Shown piece after piece: positions 17,751-26,898 of a stretch of DNA of 64,000 nt (positions are counted from its first letter, which is position 1; each line of letters starts with the position of its first letter). The stretch is from JACDBE01 sp963714055 (GTDB lineage: Bacteria > Actinomycetota > Acidimicrobiia > Spongiisociales > UBA5794), in NCBI GenBank assembly GCA_963714055.1, contig OY970227.1, positions 558,001 to 622,000 of the forward strand, read 5' to 3'. A program made the translations under genes and the position numbers. The notes beneath the pieces were generated by a model. That model saw only the letters and a list, made by a program, of their open reading frames with translations, ran no database searches and was not told the DNA's origin.

Positions 17751-19874
17751 CTACGGCGGGGTGTTGGTGTGGCTCTCCAGCGCGGCGGCTCTCCCAGGAC
17801 CGAACGCCTCGGCGTACCCGGGGTCCGCCGGCGCCGGGTTGCTCCCGGGCCGCCCCGCCGTCGACGCTGCCAGCGCGGCGCGGACGTCGCTGACGTTGAG
17901 GCCGGGGTTCTTCTGGAGCATCAGGGCGACGATGCCGGCGACGATCGGCGTCGACATGCTGGTGCCGCTCTTCTCGGTGAACCGGTTCCCCTCCACCGAC
18001 CCGCGGGTGAGCAGCCGGGCGATGCCGTCTTCGGAGTCCTGGCCCAGGGAGGCGTTGATCTTCACCCCGGCCCCGGAGATGTCGGGCTTGGCAGTCAATG
18101 GGCCCAGGGGTGGGTCGCTGTAGTCGCGCAGCGGCCCCCGCGACGAGAAGTCGGCCAGCTGGCCGGTGATGTCGTCGTAGGCGGCGACGGTGATCACGTG
18201 ACGCCCGCCGACGTCGACCATGGTGTTCTGGTTGGTGACGTCGATGAGCTCGATCGGGGTTGCCGAGCCGTCGACGACCTCGGGCCCGGGCAGCGGGGTG
18301 CCGTTGCGGTTGGCGGTGGCGACCCTCATCCCGAGCTTGCCGCCGCTGCTCCCGGTCCGGGTGCCGTTGACATAGAGGACGGTCCCCGGTGGCCCCCTGA
18401 AGAGCAGCTCGTAGATGCCGTGGAGGTGGAGAGGAGCGGCAGGTGCCGGAAGCGCCTTCGGATCTATGACCAGCGTGATGCGGTTGCGAGCCACCGGGTC
18501 CGAGCCGCCAGGGGGGACCGGCCGGGGTCGTGACACCGGGATCGCGTCATGGAAGATCGTCCGCCGCTTCCCGCCGTCGAACAACTTGGTGAGCGACCCG
18601 GAGAACACGTCGGTGGAGAAGGCCGCCTCGTTGGGCACCCGGACGGCGACGCTGACGTCCTGCGGGGCCGGAACCTCCCGGTACCAGGCCGTCACCCTCA
18701 GCGACGGGACGAATTGGATGGATACGCAGTTCTCCCTCGTCCGGGTGTTGGGGCCGCGGTCGTCGAACAGCTCGTACGGCACCGTGATCGCGCCGGCATC
18801 GGGGATGGTCACCCTGGCGAAGGTGCGATCGGTGGCCCTGCCGTTGTTGCCCGCCGACTTCACGTAGATGGCCCCGGTCGGGAAGTGGTCGTTGTCGGCT
18901 GCATGCGTTGGGTCGAAGACGTCGTCGAGGAACCGGTCCAGGTCGCCGAGCCCGTCACCCGGCTCGCTGCTCGAACCGAAGCTGGCGTTGATGACGACCG
19001 GGCTGCCGCCCGCCTTCCGCAGGATGTACATCACCGCGTCGCGGAACCTGACGTCGAACCCCACCGGGTCGCCGTCCACGTTGAGGACGGTGGGCGGGGT
19101 ATCGAGCAGCTTCACCGCGATGATGTCCGCCTCGGGGGCGACACCGACGAACGAGCCGTCCGACCCCCCGGATACCTGGTTGCCACCGGCGGCGGTGGCG
19201 GCGACGTGGGTGCCGTGGCCTTCGCAGTCCTTGTGCTTGAAGTCGACGGGGAGTGCCGGCCACAGCGAGTTGTTCACGGAGGCGTCGATCGCTGCGGTGT
19301 CGTACTCGACGCCGTACGTGCGGGTGGAGACGAGCAACGCCGTCGCCGGGCCGGTCTCCCCCGCCCCGCTGTCCGGGGTGAGGCCCTGGTCCCAGACGAA
19401 CTTGATGCGGGACGCCCACGGCAGGATGCTGGAGGCGAACGACGGATGGCTGATGTCGATCCCGGTGTCGATGACGCCGACGATCACGCCGGTGCCGCTG
19501 GCACCGCTCCCCCCGACGGTGAGCGTCCCGGCGGGCTTGGCCACGTGCCACAGGCCGGTGGTGCCGATGTTCGCCACCGTGTCGGCGCGGGCGCGCAGCT
19601 CGGTCGCCGCGGTGTCGAGGTCGGGGGTCGGGGGGATGCCGGCGACGATCCTGGTCACGTTGGGGACCGCAGCGACCCGTTCGAGATCGGCGAAGCGGAC
19701 CGTCCCCACCGCCTCGTCTCGGCCCCGCCAGTCCACACGGAAACCGGCCTCCTCGATCGGCGCCAGGTCCCCCTCGTGGTACAGAACCACCGAGATCGCC
19801 GTTTCGCCGCCACCGCCGGTCTCGGCGTGCGCCTGGAGGGCGATGGCCAGCCCCGGGTCGAACTTGGCACTCAT
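17751..19874 (-). CDS. S8 family subtilisin-like serine protease, no signal peptide
   Basis: This is a 707-residue peptidase S8 with a full catalytic set: Asp136 in GVIDTGID, His223 in GHGTHVA, the oxyanion Asn in SAGNNG (near 343) and Ser639 in SGTSMSTP. Residues 1-115 form a prodomain-like N-terminus (AISVVLYHEGD...VTRIVAG). About 290 residues separate the oxyanion Asn from the Ser, with a beta-rich insert between them. No signal peptide or anchor is visible, so it is predicted cytosolic or exported with the operon products. It is the first gene of the five-gene run. A processing or maturation role for the giant proteins is an inference from position. Confidence 0.92.
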   Translation of the reverse strand: MSAKFDPGLAIALQAHAETGGGGETAISVVLYHEGDLAPIEEAGFRVDWRGRDEAVGTVRFADLERVAAVPNVTRIVAGIPPTPDLDTAATELRARADTVANIGTTGLWHVAKPAGTLTVGGSGASGTGVIVGVIDTGIDISHPSFASSILPWASRIKFVWDQGLTPDSGAGETGPATALLVSTRTYGVEYDTAAIDASVNNSLWPALPVDFKHKDCEGHGTHVAATAAGGNQVSGGSDGSFVGVAPEADIIAVKLLDTPPTVLNVDGDPVGFDVRFRDAVMYILRKAGGSPVVINASFGSSSEPGDGLGDLDRFLDDVFDPTHAADNDHFPTGAIYVKSAGNNGRATDRTFARVTIPDAGAITVPYELFDDRGPNTRTRENCVSIQFVPSLRVTAWYREVPAPQDVSVAVRVPNEAAFSTDVFSGSLTKLFDGGKRRTIFHDAIPVSRPRPVPPGGSDPVARNRITLVIDPKALPAPAAPLHLHGIYELLFRGPPGTVLYVNGTRTGSSGGKLGMRVATANRNGTPLPGPEVVDGSATPIELIDVTNQNTMVDVGGRHVITVAAYDDITGQLADFSSRGPLRDYSDPPLGPLTAKPDISGAGVKINASLGQDSEDGIARLLTRGSVEGNRFTEKSGTSMSTPIVAGIVALMLQKNPGLNVSDVRAALAASTAGRPGSNPAPADPGYAEAFGPGRAAALESHTNTPP

Positions 19875-20063
19875 GGTGCGGGCCGTTCCGGTGCCGGCCG
19901 TCGGCCGGCCGTGTCCCGGCGGTCACGGAGAGCAGAAGTGGAAGGTGATCGGCCGCGCACCTGGTTGGGGGGCTCCAGACCTCGGGATCGTCCGGGCGTA
20001 CCCTACGCCGCCACCACCACCTCGTGCCGGGCGCCGGCAGGGCGAACGTCGATGTCGGTCTCC

Positions 20064-20418
20064 CTAGCCCGGCTCCTTCGAGGCACACCAGGCCGCGGTC
20101 ACCGCCCGGATCTCGCCGGCGGCCGCCTCGATGTCGTCGATGTCGGCGAAGTTCATGTAGCGGGCGGTGTCACCACCGCCGACCAGCCGTGGATGCTCAC
20201 CGGGGATCGACGCCCCGGTGTGGAACAGCAAGCTGACGTGCTTCTTGGAGCGTGGGTTGAAGCTCGCCATGTTGCCGCCGGAACACGAAAGTCGGGGTCT
20301 TCCATTTGATCGTCTCCGTCATCCGAGGATCCTCGAGGATGATCTCCCGGACGCGCATCATGGCCGCCTTCATGGGGTTGTCGTAGCCGGCGAACCACTC
20401 GTCCACTTCGGAGGCCAT
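20064..20418 (-). CDS. DUF1801 (YdhG-like) small protein, frameshifted
   Basis: The first part (ATG at 20418) reads DEWFAGYDNPMKAAMMRVRE and IKWKTPTFVFR. The continuation, MASFNPRSKKHVSLLF, lies in the next frame and ends at 20064. One extra base near 20270-20285 (CGGCGGCAAC) separates them; together they give about 118 residues, the normal size for this fold. DUF1801 proteins are small cytosolic proteins without established activity. It precedes the subtilisin by 189 bases on the same strand, with no evidence that they are linked. Confidence 0.72.
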
Positions 20419-20473
20419 GTGGAGAGGCTACGCCGAAGGCGGAGGCTCGGCGATGGGGACTGCGTGTTGCCCG

Positions 20474-20740
20474 CTATCGCTGACGCTGCAGCTCGGCTTC
20501 GATGTCGGAGTCGGTGATCGGACGGTGGAGGAACACTTCCCATCCATGCAGGACGAGACCGATCCCCCAGCCGCCCAACACCCACGCAGGCCAGAAGTAG
20601 CCCGCACCGGTGGCCAGCCAGACAAACACCAGCCCCGCGTTGACGACGAGGTAAGCAACGAGATGGGCACCGAACTGGCGGCGGTCGTTGACACGCTTGC
20701 TTGCCCGGGCCCACTCCTCGGAATCGTGATCGTATCCCAT
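20474..20740 (-). CDS. 2TM domain small membrane protein
   Basis: This 88-residue protein has an acidic/basic N-terminus (SEEWARASKRVNDRRQF), then two hydrophobic helices (HLVAYLVVNAGLVFVWL and WPAWVLGGWGIGLVLHG), and a charged C-terminus ending in QRQR. The arrangement is that of the 2TM family, which also appears fused to LytTR or histidine-kinase proteins elsewhere. The role is unknown. The ATG at 20740 has no strong ribosome site. Confidence 0.75.
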   Translation of the reverse strand: MGYDHDSEEWARASKRVNDRRQFGAHLVAYLVVNAGLVFVWLATGAGYFWPAWVLGGWGIGLVLHGWEVFLHRPITDSDIEAELQRQR

Positions 20741-20859
20741 GACCCGATTCTGCGAACGAGGAGGCGTTCGGTGCCAGAGACCAATGTCACGTCGTGCGGC
20801 GAGACGCCGTATATGGCGAACCCTTCCGCCACTGACAACCCCATCCCCCCTGCGCTCCG

Positions 20860-22809
20860 TCAGGTCGTACCGTCGCGCGCCACCGCCGCCACCACGCGCA
20901 GCAGGAGCACGGTGCCGGTGAGCAGCCCCCCGTACCCGAAGATGTCGATGAGGCTGGTCCCACCTGACAGCACGGGACCGGTGTCGGCTGACCCGAGGAG
21001 CACGGCGCCGACGACGAGGAACGCTGCGCCGATCCCGGCGAGGAGGGCCCGATTGACCAGGGTACGCAGGACCCGCTTGCCGTCCTCGTCGAGAACGCTG
21101 CGCACCCGCAGATCGCCTCGTGCGGCCAGGGTGACGATCCGGTCGATCCGGTCCGGCAGCCTGCGCAGGCGCGGAAGCGTGGTCAGCAGGGCGTCGCGCA
21201 CCATCGCCTTCTCGTCGAGCACCGGGCGACCGTCGGTCGACGCCGACACGTCGGCCACCGCCGAGGCGATCGTCAGGCCCGGCGACAAGGCACCAAGCGT
21301 GCCGTCGAGGGTCACCAGGGCACGCGACAGCAGGACCAGGTCGCCCGGCAGCCGGATCCCGAACTGGGCGAGCATCAACACCAGTTGTTGGAGCGCCTTC
21401 GGGTCCGTCTGGCCACCCGGCCGAAGCGTCTCGGCGAGGACCCTGGCGATCGCTCGCTCGAGCAGCTCTGGCGGCACGTCCTCGTCCATGTCGGCGACCT
21501 GTTCGATGGCGTCGCGGATCAACCCGATGTCGCCACGTACCAGACCGGCCATGAGGTCGACCACCGCCTCCCGCTGGATCGGGTCCAGCCGACCCACCGC
21601 ACCGAAGTCGATGAGGCCGAGGGCGCCGTCCTCCAGGATGAAGACATTCCCCGGGTGTGGATCGGCGTGGAAGAACCCCACTCGCAGGATCTGGTCCAGC
21701 GCCGACCTGAGGAGGGTGTCGGCGAGGGCGCGACGAGCCGGCCCCGACCCGCCCTGGCCGTCGATGTCGGCGACGGTGACGCCTTCGAACCGTTCCTGGA
21801 CGAGGATGCGCCGGGTACAGAGCTCCAGGTGGGCCCTCGGAACCCGGACGCCTGATGCAGCGTCGAGCACCACCGCCATCTCCGTCATCGACTTCGCCTC
21901 CCCGACGAAGTCGAGCTCCTGCAGGAGGTTCTCGGCGAACTGGGCGAGGATCTCGCCCGATCGAATGTTGCGCCCGAGCGGCGTGCGACGCTCGGCGAGA
22001 CCGGCGACCTGAGCGAGGGCCGCCAGGTCACGCTCCATGCTCCGCTCGATGTCGGGGCGTTGGACCTTCACCACGACCTTCTCGCCGGAGTGGAGCGTGG
22101 CGCGGTGGGTCTGCCCGATCGACGCGGCGGCGAGTGGCTCCCACTCGAACTCGGCAAAGACCTCGGCGACGGGACGGCCGAGCTCGGCTTCCAAGACCGG
22201 TTCGATGCGGTGCCGAGGTTCTGCGGGTACCCGATTCTGGAGGGAGGCGAGCTCGGCGCACATCTCCGGCGGGAGCAGGTCGGCCCTGGTTGCCGCGATC
22301 TGACCGACCTTGACGTAGACCCCACCGGCTTCCTCGAGCAGCCGGCGGAGACGGGTCTCGACGGGTTCGCTCTCCTTTTGCGCCTTCCCGCCGGCCCCGA
22401 GCAGCGGCCCGAATCCGTGACGGCGGATCAGCCCGAGCAGCTCGCGGTACCGGCGGGCCACATCGACCCTGCGCCGGATGTCACCGAACGGGCGGGGTGT
22501 GACCAGCAGACCTGCCTGGCCGGCGCCGGCGAGCGAGCCCGGGATCGCCAACAGGTCGAGGGCGACGGCGAATCCCATCGTGGCCGGGATTCCGATGGCC
22601 GCCATCTGGAGGAAGAAGCCGTCAGCCCCCCAATCCCAGCCGGAGAGCGCCCCGGCGAGTGTCGCTCCGATCCCCCAGCCTGCCACCGCCGAGGCGAACG
22701 CCATCGGCCACCCTCGCCTGATCCCCAGCAGTCGAAGGGACACGATCGTGATCGCCAAGGCGAGGATCACGGCGAAGATCACTGCGACCACGTTCTCCAG
22801 AAGACTCAC
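20860..22809 (-). CDS. ABC1/AarF (UbiB-like) atypical kinase, membrane-anchored
   Basis: The GTG at 22809 has GGAGG nine bases upstream. The first 100 residues hold three hydrophobic helices. The UbiB-type kinase core follows: VYVKVGQIAATR (the KxGQ signature), the lysine in VVVKVQRPDIE, FHADPHPGNVF and the metal-binding LIDFG. Two C-terminal helices complete the usual UbiB topology, although N-terminal helices are an extra. In other bacteria the family supports quinone or isoprenoid-lipid metabolism through ATPase activity. The gene sits 141 bases downstream of the cyclase/response-regulator gene and may share its transcript. Confidence 0.9.
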   Translation of the reverse strand: MSLLENVVAVIFAVILALAITIVSLRLLGIRRGWPMAFASAVAGWGIGATLAGALSGWDWGADGFFLQMAAIGIPATMGFAVALDLLAIPGSLAGAGQAGLLVTPRPFGDIRRRVDVARRYRELLGLIRRHGFGPLLGAGGKAQKESEPVETRLRRLLEEAGGVYVKVGQIAATRADLLPPEMCAELASLQNRVPAEPRHRIEPVLEAELGRPVAEVFAEFEWEPLAAASIGQTHRATLHSGEKVVVKVQRPDIERSMERDLAALAQVAGLAERRTPLGRNIRSGEILAQFAENLLQELDFVGEAKSMTEMAVVLDAASGVRVPRAHLELCTRRILVQERFEGVTVADIDGQGGSGPARRALADTLLRSALDQILRVGFFHADPHPGNVFILEDGALGLIDFGAVGRLDPIQREAVVDLMAGLVRGDIGLIRDAIEQVADMDEDVPPELLERAIARVLAETLRPGGQTDPKALQQLVLMLAQFGIRLPGDLVLLSRALVTLDGTLGALSPGLTIASAVADVSASTDGRPVLDEKAMVRDALLTTLPRLRRLPDRIDRIVTLAARGDLRVRSVLDEDGKRVLRTLVNRALLAGIGAAFLVVGAVLLGSADTGPVLSGGTSLIDIFGYGGLLTGTVLLLRVVAAVARDGTT

Positions 22810-22950
22810 CGTGACCGCCTCCGTCCGTCGCCCGGTACTCCACGGTACCGAGCGGCGACCCCGACCGTCTGTCGGTACCCCAGGCGCGAAGGGTTTGGCA
22901 GAGCCGTCGGCGGCGACGTCGACCCAATCCGCCCCTGCCGGCCGTCCTTC

Positions 22951-24183
22951 CTACGAGCGAAGGAAGGCGAGCACGGCCAGTACCCGTCGGTGGTCGTCGG
23001 CGGCGGGTGGGAGGTCGAGCTTGGTGAAGATGTTGCGGACGTGGCCCTCCACCGTCTTCGCGTTCAGGTGCACGCGGTCGGAGATCGCCTGATTGGACCG
23101 GCCCTCCGCCATGAGCGTCAGCACCTCGCGCTCGCGATCGGTCAGCGAGTCGAGTGGGTTCGCCTGTCTGGCTCTGCCGACGAGGCCGGCCACGACCTCG
23201 GGATCGATCACGGAGCCTCCGGCACCGACACGACGCACCGCGTCGGTGAACTCGCGCACGTCGGCGACCCGGTCCTTGAGGAGATACCCCAGGCCGGACG
23301 CTCCCGAAGCAAGCAACTCCATGGCGTAGGTGGTCTCGACGTATTGCGACAGGACCAGCACACTCACCTGGGGAAGCTCAGACCTGATCTGATGAGCGGC
23401 GCGCAGCCCCTCGTCGGTGAACGTCGGCGGCATGCGGACATCGACAACGGCCACGTCCGGGGGGTCGTCCCTTACCGCATCGAGTAGTTCCTGCGCCGTC
23501 CCCGCCTGGGCGACGATGTGGAAGCCGTTGTCGGACAGCAGGCGCGCCACGCCCTCGCGGAGCAGTATCGAGTCGTCGGCGAGGGTGACTCTCATGGGTC
23601 GTGTCGGGGCGGAACCGGTCGCGGTGAGCAGCGACACCGGGTCGTCGTCGGGAACCACCCTGATCACCTTGACCGGGTCGGCAAGGCCCTTCACCCTGGT
23701 CTCGCCCTGGGCCACGTAGCTCACCTCGTCGATCGCCCCGGCGAGATGCACCACTTCGGGTGTGGTCAGGACCTCCCCGGGACCGGCCAGGCTGCACAGC
23801 CGGGAGGCGAGGTTCAGGGCACCACCCCGGTATCCACCCTCCACCGTCACCGCCTCGCCCGCATCGATGCCCATGCCGACGTAGAGGGGCATCCCGGGTT
23901 CCTCGACGGCTCGGCGGATCAGCCTGGTCTGCAGCTCGACGGCGGCGATGATCGCCTGGCGTGGCGAGTCGAACCCGACCAGGGCTTCGTCGCCTCTGAA
24001 GTCGATCAGTTCGCCGTGTCGCGCCGACGCCACGTCACCGGTCATATCGGCGAACGCCGTCGTCAGCCGGCCTGCCGCCTCGTCGCCGTGTTGACGGGTG
24101 AACGACGTGTAGCCACGGATGTCGGCGATGAGGAAGATCTTGATGCCCGAGGGGGGCGCCGCCGGACCCTCACCGGCGGTCAT
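22951..24183 (-). CDS. Class III nucleotide cyclase fused to NarL/LuxR response regulator
   Basis: Residues 15-185 form a class III cyclase domain with the two metal aspartates (Asp21 in IADIRGYTSF, Asp65 in DFRGDEALVGF) and NLASRL in the transition-state helix. The adenine-selecting lysine position is Asp61, so substrate preference is unclear. From about residue 196 (MRVTLADDSILLREG) a receiver domain follows with its Asp in VVDVRMPP. A LuxR helix-turn-helix ends the protein (SLTDREREVLTLMAEGRSNQ). The start overlaps the kinase stop as ATGA. The kinase probably phosphorylates the receiver, linking nucleotide production to DNA binding (inference). Confidence 0.92.
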   Translation of the reverse strand: MTAGEGPAAPPSGIKIFLIADIRGYTSFTRQHGDEAAGRLTTAFADMTGDVASARHGELIDFRGDEALVGFDSPRQAIIAAVELQTRLIRRAVEEPGMPLYVGMGIDAGEAVTVEGGYRGGALNLASRLCSLAGPGEVLTTPEVVHLAGAIDEVSYVAQGETRVKGLADPVKVIRVVPDDDPVSLLTATGSAPTRPMRVTLADDSILLREGVARLLSDNGFHIVAQAGTAQELLDAVRDDPPDVAVVDVRMPPTFTDEGLRAAHQIRSELPQVSVLVLSQYVETTYAMELLASGASGLGYLLKDRVADVREFTDAVRRVGAGGSVIDPEVVAGLVGRARQANPLDSLTDREREVLTLMAEGRSNQAISDRVHLNAKTVEGHVRNIFTKLDLPPAADDHRRVLAVLAFLRS

Positions 24184-26320
24184 CGGCGAACCGGCCCCGC
24201 CAGTGGCGTCTTCTCGGCGAGCGACTCCGGCTCCAGCACTGTCGACGGGACGACTGCGACCGGGATCCGGCAGCGAAGGACGGTGCCGCCGGAGGGCGGG
24301 CTGTCGACCGTGATGGTGCCTCCGATCGCCTCGACGCGATCGGTCAGCCCTCGTAGCCCCGAGCCCCTACCAGGGTCAGCGCCGCCGACCCCGTCGTCGG
24401 AGACCTCGACGCCGAGCCAGTCGCCATCGTCGTCGACGACCACGCGAACCAGGGTGGCTTGCGAGTACTTGGCCGCGTTCGCCAGACCCTCGGCGACGAC
24501 GAAGTACCCGGTCGCCTCCACGGTCGCCGGCAGTCGACGCTCGAGCGTCGCTTCCATGGTCGCCGGCACCGCACTGTGATCGGTCAACGAGGTGACCGCC
24601 GGTATCAGTCCACGGTCGGTGAGGATCGCCGGGTGGATGCCTCGTGCCAGATCGCGTAGCTCGCTCAGGGCCAGGTCCAGCTCCTCGGAGGCCTGGTCGA
24701 GACGCTCTCCGAGCCGGCCGTCGGAGTCGGCATCGACCATGCCCCGGGCCAGGCGCAGCCCGAGGGCGATGGAGACCAGCCGCTGTTGGGCGCCGTCGTG
24801 GAGGTTGCGCTCCAGGCGACGCCGCTCCTCGTCCTGGGCGGTCACCAGCCGCTGCCGGGAGCTGCGCAGCTCACCGACCAGCCGGACGTTGCGCAACACC
24901 AGCCCGGCCTGGGCCGCCAGGTCCTCGAGCAGCTTCTCCTCGGCCGGATTGAGCGGGTCACTGCGGTGCGCCGCCACGCTGATCACGCCGAGGAGCTCGC
25001 CGTGGTGGCGGACGGCGACGGCGGCATCGGCGCCATTGACCGTCACCTGTTCACCGACCACGACCGGCGGCTCGAATTGAGGCCGTGGCGAGTCCGACCA
25101 GGCCGCCTCGCGCACCAGATCCGATCCCACCCGCAGCCACACCTCCACACGGGCGGCACCGATTCCTTCGCCCACCATGTTGGCGATTCTCGGCACCAGC
25201 TCTTCGGTGGCCTGGGCGTAGGCCATCCTGCCCGACAGCTCCGACAGCAATTCGTACGGTGTTGCCCGCTCGCCGTACACGACGCGGTTCACCAGGCGCT
25301 GCACCCAGTGGCGCACCGGTTGGAAGGCGACCGCCACCACCGCGGTGGCCACGATCGACAAGCACCAGGTTGCCCGAGCCCCCCACCAGGGCGCCGATCC
25401 CCACGACCAGCGCCACGTACACGACCGTGACGAACACGGCCAACACCCCGTACACCAGGGTCTTGCTGATGACAACGTCGATGTCGAACAGCCGGTAGCG
25501 GAGGATGGCGATCGCCGCGGCGACAGGGATGCCGGCCAATACAAGGATGAATACGACTTCGAGCACCGGCGACTGTTCGCCCCCTGTCACGATGACCAGG
25601 ACCAACCAACCGACCAGCAGAGCCACCGCGTACAGCAGCCATTTCAGCTGCGCCCGCAGCTCGACATCGGCCCGTCGGTAGCGCACCACCAGCGAGGCCA
25701 GCGCCGACAGCGACAGGACACCCAGCATCAGGTAGCCGAGCCCGGCCAGGAAGCTGTCCTCCAGGTTTGGCATGTTGGCGATGCCGATCGGATTGGTGAC
25801 GATCACCTCGTCTCCCGTGGAGGTGATCGCGACGAACTCGGGCTGGAAGGCGGTCAGCACGGCGAACTCGACGGCGAGCACGAGTGCTCCCCAACCGACC
25901 CAGGACCACCGCCGGCTCGGCGGATGGCCCGTGGGGAACAGGAGGGCCGGGAAGACCAGGACAACCACCAGCGTCGGGATCCAGAAGATGTCGCCGAACA
26001 GGCGAGGTGAGTCCCGGCGGAGGCGCCCCCGGCGGGACAAATCGGAGAGCGAAGCCGTAAACCGCCCCACCGAGAATCGGAGCCAGTCCGACGAACGCGA
26101 ACAACGGGCCGAGACGGTGCCCGGGCACCCGCACCATGAGCACCGCACCCACTGCCGCATAGGAGAAGAACGCAAACGCCACCGGGAAATCGCTGAAGGT
26201 CAGGTCACCGATGAGGTAATCGGAGACCAGGATCGACACGATCAGGAGGGTGGCGAACCCGACCACCGACCACCCCGCAACGGCCCACCGGCGACACCGA
26301 CGACTCTCGGCGTCCGTCAT
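24180..26320 (-). CDS. Multipass membrane sensor histidine kinase, NarX/LiaS type (two frameshifts)
   Basis: The ATG at 26320 overlaps the receiver gene's stop as ATGA, and the TGA at 24180 overlaps the cyclase-regulator start. The protein spans three frames: extra bases occur near 26010-26035 and near 25365-25372 (CTTGTCG for CTGTCG). Repaired, it has about eight N-terminal membrane helices and a GAF-like region (EVWLRVGSDLVREAAW). A HisKA_3 dimerisation helix follows with the phospho-acceptor His in NLHDGAQQR (about residue 505). The ATPase domain has VAEGLANAAKYS and SDDGVGG. All conserved motifs are present, so the gene is probably functional and the breaks are sequence errors. Confidence 0.88.
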
Positions 26321-26724
26321 GTCGATCCCTGGTCGCCGCGGATCGGAGGGCACATCTCGGCATCAGATCCGGAGGACTGTCCCACCAGCCGGCGAATCCG
26401 GGCACCGGAGAGCTCCGCCTTGGGGACGAAGCCGACCGCTCCCGATGACTCGATGTCGTCGCCGTAGTCGGACTGGTCCCGCGTGGACACCAACACCACG
26501 GCCGTCGCCAGCTCGGTGAGGATGCGCCGGGTCGCCTCGAACCCGGACATGTCGGGGAGCTGCACGTCCATGAGCACCACCTCGGGTCGCAGCGCCAGCG
26601 CCGCCCGAAGCCCGGACCGACCATCCTCAGACTCGCCGATCACGTCGAACCCCTCGCTCTCGAGCAGGTCGCGAGCGAACGATCGAAAGCTGGGATGATC
26701 ATCCACGATCAGGATCGACACCAC
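26317..26724 (-). CDS. Stand-alone receiver (CheY-like) response regulator
   Basis: This 135-residue protein contains one receiver domain only: acidic pair in VDDHPSF, phospho-Asp in VLMDVQLPD, the Thr/Ser position in VLVSTRDQ and Lys in FVPKAELSG. About 15 residues follow with no output domain. Tandem GTG codons at 26724 and 26721 are the likely start; no Shine-Dalgarno is obvious, so the message may be leaderless. It is the first gene of the three-gene signalling operon and may act as a phosphate sink or intermediate for the kinase (inference). Confidence 0.9.
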   Translation of the reverse strand: MVSILIVDDHPSFRSFARDLLESEGFDVIGESEDGRSGLRAALALRPEVVLMDVQLPDMSGFEATRRILTELATAVVLVSTRDQSDYGDDIESSGAVGFVPKAELSGARIRRLVGQSSGSDAEMCPPIRGDQGST

Positions 26725-26794
26725 GCTCGTATCGTGCCACCCGGCTCGTTCCCTCGCCAGAGAGCCAGCCCTGAATCCACGCCAGCCCAGCCAA

Positions 26795-26804
26795 GGGTTA
26801 ACCC
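26795..26804. promoter_or_regulatory. Perfect 10-bp palindrome GGGTTAACCC in a divergent intergenic region
   Basis: It lies between the receiver gene (minus) and the DUF389 gene (plus), in a 174-base region that must hold both promoters. The site is AT-centred and symmetric, as expected for an operator. No binding protein can be assigned. Confidence 0.3.
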
Positions 26805-26898
26805 TCGGTTACGCACCATCCGCCAGTGCACCCCGGCCCCGACCGCTAGCCCTACATTGCCCGGCGTCCGCGACTCCCGCCTACGGAAGGAGCACGCC

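Noticed and set aside
3509..19874. Giant operon as a prophage tail or contractile injection system
   Set aside because: No sheath, tube, spike, tape-measure, AAA+ or LysM component is recognisable, so the claim is not supported by the sequence.
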